Positions 16,257-24,752 of a DNA stretch of 41,736 nt are shown one piece after another (within the stretch, counting starts at the first letter, position 1; each line of letters starts with the position of its first letter). Below the pieces are notes generated by a model. It saw nothing but the letters and a program-made list of their open reading frames with translations. It had not been told where the DNA came from and did no database searches. A program made the position numbers and the translations under genes. Source of the DNA: Yoonia sp. (GTDB lineage: Bacteria; Pseudomonadota; Alphaproteobacteria; Rhodobacterales; Rhodobacteraceae); contig JAGSGF010000026.1 of assembly GCA_023955335.1 (NCBI GenBank), positions 1 to 41,736 of the forward strand, written 5' to 3'.

Positions 16257-16763
16257 ATGTCGCAAGGCGGACAATCACAAAGCGGCCAGAGTCTGCTGTT
16301 TTTAACAGACGAACAGGTCCGGAAAGGCATCGAGGCGATGTTCTTTGCCTACCGCGGGTTTACAGCTGATCCTGATCGGATTTTACAAACCAAAGCCTAT
16401 GGTCGCGCCCATCACCGCGCCGTGCATTTCATCCATCGTAGCCCCGGCACAACGGTCAATAACTTGCTGAACATTCTGGGCGTTACAAAGCAATCGCTCA
16501 ATCGTGTCTTGCGCACCTTGATTGCAGACGGTTTGGTGTCGTCTACAGTGGGCCGTGCTGACAAACGAGAGCGTCATTTGCATTTAACCGATAAGGGTGC
16601 CGCGTTAGAGCGTGAATTGTCGGATGCCCAAAGGGACCGGATGCGCAGTGCGTATCGCCGTGCGGGTCCCGAAGCAGTCGCAGGGTTTCGCGAGGTCCTA
16701 GAGGCCATGATGGATGAGGATATGCGCCACCATTACGTGGCCATAAAGGATAGGACAGACTGA
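16257..16763 (+). CDS. MarR-family transcriptional regulator (PetP-like)
   Basis: The 168-residue protein has a winged helix (about 55-130) with recognition-helix segment VTKQSLNRVLRTLI, and a wing with GRADKRERHLHLTDKG, typical of MarR proteins. Together with the following OmpR-type regulator it matches the PetP-PetR pair of Rhodobacter capsulatus, where petR is needed for normal cytochrome bc1 (petABC) expression. The stop overlaps the next start by 1 bp (TGATG). No petABC genes are in this window. PetP identity is inferred from gene order and similarity by eye. Confidence 0.8.
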   Translation: MSQGGQSQSGQSLLFLTDEQVRKGIEAMFFAYRGFTADPDRILQTKAYGRAHHRAVHFIHRSPGTTVNNLLNILGVTKQSLNRVLRTLIADGLVSSTVGRADKRERHLHLTDKGAALERELSDAQRDRMRSAYRRAGPEAVAGFREVLEAMMDEDMRHHYVAIKDRTD

Positions 16764-17470
16764 TGGCGGATGACGCACACCTGTTAATTGTTGATGACGA
16801 CGAGCGCATTCGCGGACTGCTGCAAAAGTTTCTGATGCGGTCGGGATTTTTGGTATCCACCGCCCGTGATGCCGCCCATGCCCGCCGTATTTTGGCAGGG
16901 CTGGAGTTTGATCTCATTGTCCTCGACGTGATGATGCCCGGTGAGGATGGAATGACCCTGTGCCGTGATCTGCGCAAAACGATCGCCACGCCGGTTATGT
17001 TGCTGACCGCCAAGGGCGAGACGGGCGACCGGATTTCTGGTCTTGAGGCGGGTGCTGATGACTATCTGGCCAAGCCGTTTGAGCCAAAGGAATTATTGCT
17101 GCGCATCAATGCAATTTTGCGCCGTGTCCCTGTGGCCGAGCCTGCTGTTGTTGCCCCTCGGGTCCTTAATCTTGGCCCTGTCCGTTATGACATTGAGCGT
17201 GGAGAGATGTGGCAGGATGACTCGCAGGTGCGCCTGACCGCCACCGAGGGTCAGTTGATGCGCATTTTCTCGAGCCAGCCCGCTGTCCCGGTAAGCCGTG
17301 CCAAGCTGGTCGAGGAATTGTCTCGCTCTGGCAGCCAGACACAAGAACGTGCTGTCGACGTCCAGATCACCCGTTTGCGCCGCAAAATCGAGGTTGATCC
17401 AAAGCAACCTCGATATTTGCAGACCGTCCGGGGTGAGGGATATATGCTGGCTCCGGATGCCGGATCCTGA
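16763..17470 (+). CDS. OmpR-family response regulator (PetR-like)
   Basis: The 235-residue protein has a receiver domain with acidic pocket D11-D13, phospho-acceptor Asp55 (LIVLDVMMPG), Thr82 and Lys104. A C-terminal winged helix of OmpR type follows (about 135-232), with RAVDVQITRLRRKIE and VRGEGYML. No histidine kinase gene is adjacent; the partner gene encodes a MarR protein, as in the R. capsulatus petPR operon. The DNA target cannot be read here. The function is confident at family level and moderate for PetR. Confidence 0.88.
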   Translation: MADDAHLLIVDDDERIRGLLQKFLMRSGFLVSTARDAAHARRILAGLEFDLIVLDVMMPGEDGMTLCRDLRKTIATPVMLLTAKGETGDRISGLEAGADDYLAKPFEPKELLLRINAILRRVPVAEPAVVAPRVLNLGPVRYDIERGEMWQDDSQVRLTATEGQLMRIFSSQPAVPVSRAKLVEELSRSGSQTQERAVDVQITRLRRKIEVDPKQPRYLQTVRGEGYMLAPDAGS

Positions 17471-17525
17471 TGCGGGCCCCGGTTTCGGGGGCACTACTTG
17501 GAAAACCAAACCAACGAGGTGAGAT

Positions 17526-18449
17526 ATGCGCACAGCGCTTGTGACCCATGATGCTTGTTTTGATCACGTGACCCCCCCTGGCCATCCTGAACAGGTGGCA
17601 CGGCTGGATGCTGTTTTGGGCGCGCTTAAGGGGATGGACTTGCACCGTGTGACTGCCCCGATGGGTGCCGAGGATGACATTTTACGCGCGCATCCTGCCG
17701 CGCATATTTCGGCGTTGCGTGACGCTGCCCCCGATGAGGGCTGGCGGTCTTTGGATGCCGATACCCATATGTCTGTAGGGACGTTAGAGGCCGCGTTTCG
17801 CTGTGTCGGTGGCGTGGTTCGTGCTGTGGATATGGTCCTTGGTGGTGACGCCCCGAATGCGTTTGTTGCGATGCGCCCGCCGGGTCACCATGCAGAGCGC
17901 GAGACGCCGATGGGGTTTTGTTTCTTTGGCAATGTCGCGATTGCCGCCAAACATGCGCTGGAACATCACGGCTTGGACCGTGTCGCCATCGTGGATTTTG
18001 ATGTTCACCATGGCAATGGCACCCAAGATTTGGTCGAGGATGATCCGCGTATTCTGTTTTGCTCAACCCACCAGATGCCGCTGTATCCGGGAACCGGTGC
18101 TGCCCATGAAACAGGTGTCGGAAATGTGCTGAACTGCCCGCTGCCTGATGGCGCCGGATCAAAGGCGTTTCGCGATGTGATGGAACGTGTGGTATTGCCG
18201 CGCGTTGATGCGTTCGCTCCTCAACTCATTATCATATCAGCCGGATTTGATGCGCATAAAGATGACCCATTGGCGGGGATGAACCTGGTCGAGGCTGACT
18301 TTGCCTGGATCACGGAAAAACTGTGCGATCTGGCTGATCGTCATTGCGCGGGGCGGGTGGTATCCAGCCTTGAGGGCGGGTATGATTTGCCAGCTTTGGG
18401 GGCCAGTGCTGCCGCCCATGTGAATGTGTTAAAGGAAAGAGCGCGATGA
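17526..18449 (+). CDS. Histone deacetylase / acetylpolyamine amidohydrolase family protein
   Basis: The 307-residue zinc hydrolase removes acyl groups from amines in the arginase-deacetylase fold. The catalytic His pair H121/H122 (RPPGHHAE), zinc ligands D159 and H161 (DFDVHHGNGTQ) and D247 (AHKDDPLA), and Tyr286 (EGGYDL) are all present, so the enzyme should be active. Bacterial members act on acetylpolyamines, acetylated metabolites or possibly proteins; the substrate is not known. The ribosome site GAGGTGAG precedes ATG 17526. It overlaps xseB by 4 bp, so it is cotranslated with xseB, ispA and dxs. Confidence 0.9.
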   Translation: MRTALVTHDACFDHVTPPGHPEQVARLDAVLGALKGMDLHRVTAPMGAEDDILRAHPAAHISALRDAAPDEGWRSLDADTHMSVGTLEAAFRCVGGVVRAVDMVLGGDAPNAFVAMRPPGHHAERETPMGFCFFGNVAIAAKHALEHHGLDRVAIVDFDVHHGNGTQDLVEDDPRILFCSTHQMPLYPGTGAAHETGVGNVLNCPLPDGAGSKAFRDVMERVVLPRVDAFAPQLIIISAGFDAHKDDPLAGMNLVEADFAWITEKLCDLADRHCAGRVVSSLEGGYDLPALGASAAAHVNVLKERAR

Positions 18450-18682
18450 CAGATGCCGTAGAAGAAATGAGCTTTGAGCAGGCGATTGTCGCGTTAGAGC
18501 AGGTTGTCGGCCAATTGGAGCGAGGCGATGTCGCGCTGGACGAAAGCATTGCGCTGTATGAACGTGGTGCGGCCTTGCGCAAGCGCTGTCAGGACGAGCT
18601 GAAGCGTGCTGAGGAGAAGGTCGCCAAACTGACGATCGATGCCGATGGCACTGCTACTGGGACTGTGCCTCTGGATGACTGA
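18446..18682 (+). CDS. xseB: Exodeoxyribonuclease VII small subunit
   Basis: The 78-residue protein matches the length and helical pattern of XseB (SFEQAIVALEQVVGQLERGD and SIALYERGAALRKRC). It partners XseA in degrading single-stranded DNA. It overlaps the deacetylase gene by 4 bp and ispA by 8 bp. An xseB-ispA-dxs order is common in proteobacteria. xseA is not in this window. Confidence 0.93.
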   Translation: MTDAVEEMSFEQAIVALEQVVGQLERGDVALDESIALYERGAALRKRCQDELKRAEEKVAKLTIDADGTATGTVPLDD

Positions 18683-19589
18683 TCAGACGCAATTTGTCGC
18701 GACGCCGAGTGTCGATTTGTCACGCAAGCCTTTTGACGTGGCATTGATTTCAGCGGCGTCGGCGGCCCAAGGACAGATTGATTTCGCGCTTACGGGTTTG
18801 GTGGGCCCTGTTCCTGATGCGATGAAATATGCCACTGCTGGTGGCAAAGGGTTGCGGGCCTTTCTTGCGATTGAAACGGCACGTTTGCATGGCTTTCATG
18901 CCGGGCAATCATCATTCGCAGCCGGCGCGATAGAAGCGTTGCACGCGTATTCATTGGTCCATGACGACTTGCCGTGCATGGACGATGATGACATGCGGCG
19001 TGGCCAACCAACAGTACATAAAAAATGGGATGAGGCGACCGCCGTTTTGGCAGGTGATGCATTGCAGGCGCTTGCGTTTCAATTAGTGCATTTTACTGGC
19101 TGCCCTGCCGAAGCCCGTTCAAATTTGTCTGTGACGCTTGCGATTGCGGCTGGTGCGCGTGGTATGGTCGGCGGGCAGGCCATGGATATTGCGGCCGAGA
19201 CCGCGGATGATCCGCTGACCCTTGATCAGATTATGGCCTTGCAAACAGGCAAGACAGGAGCGTTGATCACATGGTCTGCAATGGTTGGGCCGCGTATGGC
19301 GGGCCGAAATATTGATCCGCTCGGCAAATACGGTGACTGTTTAGGTCTCGCGTTTCAGATTGCCGATGACGTGCTTGATATCGAAGGTGACGCTGCTGAG
19401 GTTGGCAAGGCTGTGGGTAAAGATGCTGCAGCTGGCAAGGCCACGTTTGTATCCCTGCTCGGCCTTCAGGGCGCAAAAAACCGCGCGGCCGAATTGGTCG
19501 CAGAGGCATGTGATGCATTATCAGGCTATGGTGGCGACGCCGAGACGTTGAAAGACGCCGCGCGCTTTGTTATCGCTCGTCGCAAATAG
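18675..19589 (+). CDS. ispA: Farnesyl diphosphate synthase IspA
   Basis: This polyprenyl synthase condenses IPP with DMAPP and GPP to FPP, the precursor of undecaprenyl, quinone and other chains. From ATG 18675 it has 304 residues. The first Asp-rich motif is [10 protein letters not shown] (97-106) and the second is in [21 protein letters not shown] (57-64) binds IPP. An earlier in-frame ATG at 18639 lies deep inside xseB and is less likely. It is 10 bp before dxs, joining two isoprenoid steps in one operon. Confidence 0.95.
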   Translation: MTDQTQFVATPSVDLSRKPFDVALISAASAAQGQIDFALTGLVGPVPDAMKYATAGGKGLRAFLAIETARLHGFHAGQSSFAAGAIEALHAYSLVHDDLPCMDDDDMRRGQPTVHKKWDEATAVLAGDALQALAFQLVHFTGCPAEARSNLSVTLAIAAGARGMVGGQAMDIAAETADDPLTLDQIMALQTGKTGALITWSAMVGPRMAGRNIDPLGKYGDCLGLAFQIADDVLDIEGDAAEVGKAVGKDAAAGKATFVSLLGLQGAKNRAAELVAEACDALSGYGGDAETLKDAARFVIARRK

Positions 19590-19599
19590 AAGGCCGATT

Positions 19600-21510
19600 A
19601 TGACCGATCCAATCACCCCGATCTTGGACACCATTCAATCCCCTGCGGATATGAAGACGCTGTCGGATGCCCAGTTGCGTAAGCTGGCCGATGAAGTCCG
19701 CGCCGAAACGATTTCGGCGGTGTCCGTGACGGGTGGTCACTTGGGTGCTGGTCTGGGTGTCGTCGAGCTGACCGTAGCGTTGCATGCCGTTTTTGATGCC
19801 CCCAAGGATAAGATCATTTGGGATGTGTCCCACCAATGTTATCCGCATAAGATTTTGACGGGTCGTCGTGACCGTATCCGCACTTTGCGCATGAAAGACG
19901 GCTTGTCCGGTTTCACCAAACGATCCGAGAGCCCGTATGATCCGTTTGGTGCCGCCCATTCCAGCACATCGATTTCAGCGGCGCTCGGATTTGCCGCGGC
20001 CCGCGATCTGGGTGGCGATGGCGGTGATGCGATTGCGGTGATCGGTGACGGGGCGATGTCGGCTGGTATGGCCTACGAGGCGATGAACAACGCGGGTCAT
20101 TTGGGCAAACGTCTGATCGTCATCTTAAACGACAATGAAATGTCGATTGCGCAGCCGGTTGGCGCAATGTCGTCCTATCTTTCGAGCCTGTATGCAGGTG
20201 AGCCATTTCAAGAACTAAAGGCCGCTGCCAAGGGTGCAGTGTCCCTGTTGCCCGAACCGTTCCGCGAGGGCGCAAAGCGTGCCAAAGACATGGTTAAGCA
20301 TATGACCGTCGGTGGGACGCTGTTTGAAGAGCTTGGTTTTTCGTACGTTGGTCCGATCGATGGCCATGATATGGAGCAGTTGCTGCAAGTGCTGCGTACT
20401 GTCAAAGACCGCGCAACCGGCCCGATCATGATCCATGCGATCACGAAAAAGGGTAAGGGATTTGGTCCAGCCGAGGCAGCCCGCGACAAGGGTCATGCGA
20501 CGGGTAAGTTCAATGTGGTCACTGGTGAACAAGCGAAAGCACCGTCCAATGCCCCAAGCTATACCTCTGTGTTTGCTGAAAGCCTGCTGAAACACGCAGC
20601 GTTAGACCCTAAAATCTGTGCAGTGACCGCCGCGATGCCCGATGGAACGGGTCTGAACAAATTCATGGACCGCTATGCTAGTCGTTGTTTCGATGTGGGC
20701 ATCGCCGAACAGCATGCGGTGACGTTTAGCGCTGGTTTAGCCGCTGGCGGGATGCGTCCGTTTTGCGCGCTTTATTCGACGTTCCTGCAGCGCGGCTATG
20801 ATCAGATTGTGCATGACGTGGCCATTCAACGGCTGCCTGTCCGCTTTGCGATTGATCGCGCCGGGCTGGTGGGGGCTGACGGTGCCACGCATGCTGGTGC
20901 GTTTGACGTTGCCTTTCTTGCGAACCTGCCTGGGTTTGTCGTGATGGCCGCCGCAGACGAGGCAGAGCTGGTGCGCATGGTTGCCACTGCCGCCGCCTAT
21001 GATGACGGTCCGATTGCGTTCCGGTTTCCGCGCGGTGAAGGCGTCGGTGTCGAGATGCCCGCAGATCCAGAACTGTTGGAAATTGGCAAAGGGCGCATGA
21101 TCCGCGAAGGGGGTCGTGTTGCGATCCTGTCATTTGGGACGCGCCTGCAAGAGGTTGAAGCTGCCTGCGAAATGCTGGCTGCCAAGGGGATCACCCCAAC
21201 TATTGCGGATGCCCGTTTTGCCAAGCCGCTAGACCGCGACATGATCTTGGCGCTTGCTGCCGATCACGCGGCGCTGATCACTGTGGAAGAGGGCGCAATA
21301 GGCGGTTTCGGATCGCACGTCGCACAGCTGTTGGCAGAAGAGGGCGTGTTTGATCACGGGCTCAAATTCCGGTCGATGGTATTGCCTGATACATTCATCG
21401 ACCAATCCAGCCCACGCGATATGTACGCAACAGCGGGGCTGAACGCGGAAGACATTGCGGCCAAGGTTTTGGATGTGCTGGGCATAGCTTCGATTGAAAA
21501 GCGGGCCTAA
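19600..21510 (+). CDS. dxs: 1-deoxy-D-xylulose-5-phosphate synthase Dxs
   Basis: This thiamine-diphosphate enzyme starts the MEP pathway from pyruvate and glyceraldehyde 3-phosphate. The 636-residue protein has [20 protein letters not shown] near the N-terminus, the ThDP/Mg motif [18 protein letters not shown], and the catalytic Glu region [11 protein letters not shown]. The transketolase C-domain completes it. ATG 19600 is preferred over 19567, which lies inside ispA. It ends the deacetylase-xseB-ispA-dxs run and faces a convergent mercury gene pair 66 bp away. Confidence 0.97.
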   Translation: MTDPITPILDTIQSPADMKTLSDAQLRKLADEVRAETISAVSVTGGHLGAGLGVVELTVALHAVFDAPKDKIIWDVSHQCYPHKILTGRRDRIRTLRMKDGLSGFTKRSESPYDPFGAAHSSTSISAALGFAAARDLGGDGGDAIAVIGDGAMSAGMAYEAMNNAGHLGKRLIVILNDNEMSIAQPVGAMSSYLSSLYAGEPFQELKAAAKGAVSLLPEPFREGAKRAKDMVKHMTVGGTLFEELGFSYVGPIDGHDMEQLLQVLRTVKDRATGPIMIHAITKKGKGFGPAEAARDKGHATGKFNVVTGEQAKAPSNAPSYTSVFAESLLKHAALDPKICAVTAAMPDGTGLNKFMDRYASRCFDVGIAEQHAVTFSAGLAAGGMRPFCALYSTFLQRGYDQIVHDVAIQRLPVRFAIDRAGLVGADGATHAGAFDVAFLANLPGFVVMAAADEAELVRMVATAAAYDDGPIAFRFPRGEGVGVEMPADPELLEIGKGRMIREGGRVAILSFGTRLQEVEAACEMLAAKGITPTIADARFAKPLDRDMILALAADHAALITVEEGAIGGFGSHVAQLLAEEGVFDHGLKFRSMVLPDTFIDQSSPRDMYATAGLNAEDIAAKVLDVLGIASIEKRA

Positions 21511-21576
21511 GAACCACCGCCGGATTATCTGTGACGCGCCCAAAACGCTTTTTACACGCGTAACCCAGAAAATCCG

Positions 21577-21801
21577 CTATGCGCCGCAGAGTTTGCCTTC
21601 TTGGATCGGAGGGCAAGGCACTGTCGCATACGAACAAAAGACGCAACAGTCCCCCTCAAGTGGTTTTAAAACCGTCTGGCAGGACTTGCATTCATAGAAC
21701 CATTGGCAAGCATCAGTTGGCATTGTCTCTGTCTCAACATGCCCGCATGACGGACATGTTAGCGTAGATTCAAGCGTTACCTTTGTTGCTTTTTTCGCCA
21801 T
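21577..21801 (-). CDS. GDCCVxC-domain Cys-rich protein
   Basis: The 74-residue protein has ten cysteines: two CxxC pairs (C16/C19 and C38/C41, zinc-ribbon-like), C32, the signature GDCCVFC (C52, C53, C56), C63 in a VPCPPIQ segment, and C72. This is the GDCCVxC family, some members of which are annotated as selenoproteins; here only cysteine codons are seen. It typically accompanies MerF/MerT mercury transporters. Its ATG lies 25 bp inside merF, so translation is coupled. It may bind Hg(II) or another thiophilic metal after import. Confidence 0.85.
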   Translation of the reverse strand: MAKKATKVTLESTLTCPSCGHVETETMPTDACQWFYECKSCQTVLKPLEGDCCVFCSYATVPCPPIQEGKLCGA

Positions 21802-21986
21802 AGCGCGTACCCCGTCAGCATAAGAAAACCTGCCAAAACTGGCAGCAAAACAGCGTCGTTGTAGATGATGCCAAGCAAGCCTGTCAGCCCTAAGGCGGTC
21901 AAGACAATCGGCAGAAGGGGCGTAAAGCAACAAAGGCCAGCAAACAGCGTTCCACCAGTACTAAAGGCCAGTAGTTTGCTCTTCAT
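21777..21986 (-). CDS. merF: MerF-like mercury transport protein
   Basis: The 69-residue protein has two membrane segments (about 8-29 and 44-62). The vicinal pair Cys19-Cys20 in FAGLCCFTP lies in the first segment, as in MerF, which takes Hg(II) from the periplasm into the cell. The second, cytosolic Cys pair found in the C-terminal tail of classical MerF is absent: the protein ends in WRKKQQR. AGGA lies ahead of the ATG. No merA or merR is nearby, so detoxification would need genes elsewhere, or the protein handles another metal. Confidence 0.8.
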   Translation of the reverse strand: MKSKLLAFSTGGTLFAGLCCFTPLLPIVLTALGLTGLLGIIYNDAVLLPVLAGFLMLTGYALWRKKQQR

Positions 21987-22130
21987 GGCATCAATTCCTG
22001 CGTTTGTTTATGGGGCCTCGTCAGGACCGTCACACAGTATCAAAACATGTGCGACGAAAATTAACACACTACACAGAGATGTGAGAAGGCAGACGGTCGT
22101 CCCGTCATTTGTAACAGCAACAATGTCCGC

Positions 22131-22913
22131 CTAGTTTCGTTTGTCGATGCATTTCAATTGTATTTCAATCGCTTCAAGCTTTGCCATCACATCGTCGCGG
22201 TAGGCGTCGGTTGCGGCGACGTCTTCTTCGTGGTGCGCGTCTTGCATGGAGTTCACGATCAGACCCACAAGCAGGTTCACGACCGCGAATGTTGTCATCA
22301 AAATAAAAGGCACAAAGAACGCCCATGCGTAGGGATAGACCGTCATCACGGGGCGCACGATGCCCATGGACCAGCTTTCCAGCGTCATGATCTGGAACAG
22401 CGAATAGCCTGACCGTCCAATGGTGCCGAACCATTCGGGGAACGATGCGCCGAACAGTTTCGTCGTCATGACCGCGCCGATATAAAAGATGATCCCCATC
22501 AGCAAGAACACTGACCCCATGCCGGGTAGGGCGGTGATGAAGCCTTCGACAACACGCCGCAGCGACGGTGCCACAGAGATGACACGTAGCACCCGCAAAA
22601 TACGTAGCGCCCGCAGAACAGAGAAGCCCTGTGCGCCGGGCACCAGCGCGATGCCGACGATGAAAAAATCGAAGATGTTCCAACCATTCCGGAAAAATCG
22701 TGGCCCTTGGGCGAACAGCTTTGCCGCGATTTCTAAGGTAAAGATCGCAAGGCAGGCCGCATCGAGCGCGAGGATGAGCGGCCCCATTTGCCCCATGACG
22801 GGGGCCGAAGTTTCCAGCCCCAACAGGATCGCGTTGAAGATGATGACCGCGATGATGAACCGCCCCACGAATGGGCGATCAAGGACATCTGACGTCTGTT
22901 TGCGGATCGACAT
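22131..22913 (-). CDS. Voltage-gated sodium channel of the NavBac family
   Basis: The 260-residue protein (from ATG 22913) is a six-helix homotetrameric channel subunit. S4 carries R101, R104, R107 and R110 at three-residue spacing. The pore has SFPEWFG and the filter TLESWS (177-182), which in NaChBac-type channels selects Na+. S6 ends near 221 and an acidic helical C-terminal tail (224-260) suits the family's coiled coil. The upstream TTG at 22970 would add 19 unlikely residues. Such channels in marine roseobacters are thought to serve motility or ion sensing. It is followed on the other side by merF. Confidence 0.92.
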   Translation of the reverse strand: MSIRKQTSDVLDRPFVGRFIIAVIIFNAILLGLETSAPVMGQMGPLILALDAACLAIFTLEIAAKLFAQGPRFFRNGWNIFDFFIVGIALVPGAQGFSVLRALRILRVLRVISVAPSLRRVVEGFITALPGMGSVFLLMGIIFYIGAVMTTKLFGASFPEWFGTIGRSGYSLFQIMTLESWSMGIVRPVMTVYPYAWAFFVPFILMTTFAVVNLLVGLIVNSMQDAHHEEDVAATDAYRDDVMAKLEAIEIQLKCIDKRN

Positions 22914-23067
22914 GATTGGCGGCCTTTGGTCTGTTTGTCCCCATATGGTGCCGGTGGTGATGAAGGGCAAGATGGTTGCGCGACGCGACGTAAAACTTGT
23001 GCGACCGCGCGTCCAGAACAGGGTCTGGGCAAGGCCGTTTCTATTGATCCTTGACTGGCTTGGCTGT

Positions 23068-23928
23068 CTACGTGCTTAATTCGTGGGCCAATAGCGCCTT
23101 AAGTCCTGACTTATAATCTGGATAAAGCAGGTCGACCCCAAGCTCGTCCTTGATCCGATCATTGCGTACTTTTTTACTTTCGGCGTAAAAGCTGCGCGCC
23201 ATTGGGGTCATCTCTGCCGTCTCAAAATCTTCGGCAGGTGGAAGCGGGAGGCCCAGCAGTTCCGCTGCATATCCGATCACGTCTTGCGGGGGCGCAGGGT
23301 CGTTGTCGCAGACGTTATAGGCCGCGCCGGGGTTCGGGTTTTTGATGGATGCAGCTAGCACGCGGGCAATGTCAGCGACATGCGTACGGCTGAATACTTG
23401 GTCGTCTTTTATGATCCGCCGTGCGGTTCCTGCACGTACCTTGGCAAATGGCCCACGGCCGGGGCCGTAGATGCCGGCTAGCCGGAAGATATGCAGCGGT
23501 AAATCAGGGATCGCCGCCCACGCTGCCTCTGCTTGAACCCGTGCGATCCCGCGTTTGGTGGCTGGTGTCAGTGGTGTGTTTTCGTCCACCCAGTCGCCGC
23601 CATGGTCGCCGTAAACCCCAGTGGTCGACAGGTATCCAACCCATGCGAACTGCCCGGCCCGCGCTGCGATTTCGTCGTGCAATGCCGCAAGCACCGGGTC
23701 GCCTGCATCGTCAGGTGCCGCCGAAATTAGCAGATGCGTCGCACCGTTGAGCGCAGGTGCCATATCGGCGCTGGGCCAGATGCGTGGTTCGACACCATCG
23801 TTCATCAGCCTGACTGCTTTGTCTTCGTCACGCGTTGTGCCGATCACGCGCCAGTCTTGCGGAACCAAGATACGTGATAGTGCGCGTGCGGAATAGCCGT
23901 GGCCAAACGAAAGGAGTGTGTGTGTCAT
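23068..23928 (-). CDS. Atypical SDR / NAD-dependent epimerase-like protein
   Basis: The 286-residue protein has a Rossmann N-terminus (LLSFGHGYSARAL, a degenerate GxGxxG), YLSTTGVYGDHGG with a catalytic-type Tyr, and FRLAGIYGPGRGPFAKV, which are typical of the YeeZ-like atypical extended SDRs. The substrate is unknown. It lies 41 bp after caiD on the same strand and could be the last gene of that operon or a separate gene. The ribosome site AAAGGAG (on the minus strand side CGAAAGGAG region) is internal, so the start is taken as ATG 23928. Confidence 0.82.
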   Translation of the reverse strand: MTHTLLSFGHGYSARALSRILVPQDWRVIGTTRDEDKAVRLMNDGVEPRIWPSADMAPALNGATHLLISAAPDDAGDPVLAALHDEIAARAGQFAWVGYLSTTGVYGDHGGDWVDENTPLTPATKRGIARVQAEAAWAAIPDLPLHIFRLAGIYGPGRGPFAKVRAGTARRIIKDDQVFSRTHVADIARVLAASIKNPNPGAAYNVCDNDPAPPQDVIGYAAELLGLPLPPAEDFETAEMTPMARSFYAESKKVRNDRIKDELGVDLLYPDYKSGLKALLAHELST

Positions 23929-23969
23929 AATCTAGTCCTGAGGGATGTGATCAGGCGATGCAAGTGGAC

Positions 23970-24752
23970 TTAACGCCCCTTCCAGACTGGGTCGCGTTTT
24001 TCCGCAAATGCCTTTGCCCCCTCAAGCTGATCCTCTGAGGCGTAAAGTTTGTCGACCGTTGCCAGTTGCCGCCCTGTGATCCGGTTCATCGCGTCTTGGA
24101 ATTTGCTGTCTTCGGCGTCGCGCACGATGTCTTTTATCGCGGCGTTCACAAGTGGTGGTCCGGACGCGATTAGGCGGGCCATGTCCCATGCTGCTGCGTG
24201 CAATGCGTCCGCCGGATGCACATGGTTGATGAGGCCCCAGTTCAACGCCTCAGTCGTATCGAACCAGCGGCCCGTAAGCAGAAGTTCCATCGCGATGTGA
24301 TACGGAATGCGTTTGGGCAATTTCACGGATGCCGCATCGGCCACGGTGCCGGACCGGATTTCCGGCAACGCAAAGGTGGCGTGATCCGCAGCAAGGATGA
24401 TGTCGGCGGACAGCGCCAGCTCTAGCCCGCCACCACATGCAATGCCATTGACGGCTGCAATGACCGGCTTGTTGAGATCGCGCAGTTCTTGCAGTCCGCC
24501 GAACCCACCGACACCGTAATCGCCATCAACCGCATCGCCATCATTTGCAGCCTTGAGGTCCCAGCCGGGGCAAAAGAATTTGTCGCCCGCGCCAGTGATA
24601 ATCGCCACCCGCAATGTGGGATCGTCCCGAAACGCGGCAAAAGTGTCGCCCATGATCCGGCTGGTTGCAAGGTCAATGGCGTTCGCCTTGGGGCGGTCGA
24701 GCGTTACATGCAAAATTGCGCCGTCGCGTTTCGTTTTGATCGGGCTGGTCAT
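23970..24752 (-). CDS. caiD: CaiD-type enoyl-CoA hydratase (carnitinyl-CoA dehydratase)
   Basis: The 260-residue crotonase-fold enzyme has the oxyanion-hole segment GIACGGGLELALSADI and the CaiD-like active-site block ALPEIRSGTVADAASVKLPKR. In CaiD this chemistry interconverts crotonobetainyl-CoA and carnitinyl-CoA. It ends DPVWKGR, as in the family. The ATG overlaps the stop of the acyl-CoA synthetase gene by 4 bp (ATGA), so it is translated with it. The carnitine assignment is from overall resemblance; another short branched or quaternary-amine acyl-CoA is possible. Confidence 0.8.
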   Translation of the reverse strand: MTSPIKTKRDGAILHVTLDRPKANAIDLATSRIMGDTFAAFRDDPTLRVAIITGAGDKFFCPGWDLKAANDGDAVDGDYGVGGFGGLQELRDLNKPVIAAVNGIACGGGLELALSADIILAADHATFALPEIRSGTVADAASVKLPKRIPYHIAMELLLTGRWFDTTEALNWGLINHVHPADALHAAAWDMARLIASGPPLVNAAIKDIVRDAEDSKFQDAMNRITGRQLATVDKLYASEDQLEGAKAFAEKRDPVWKGR

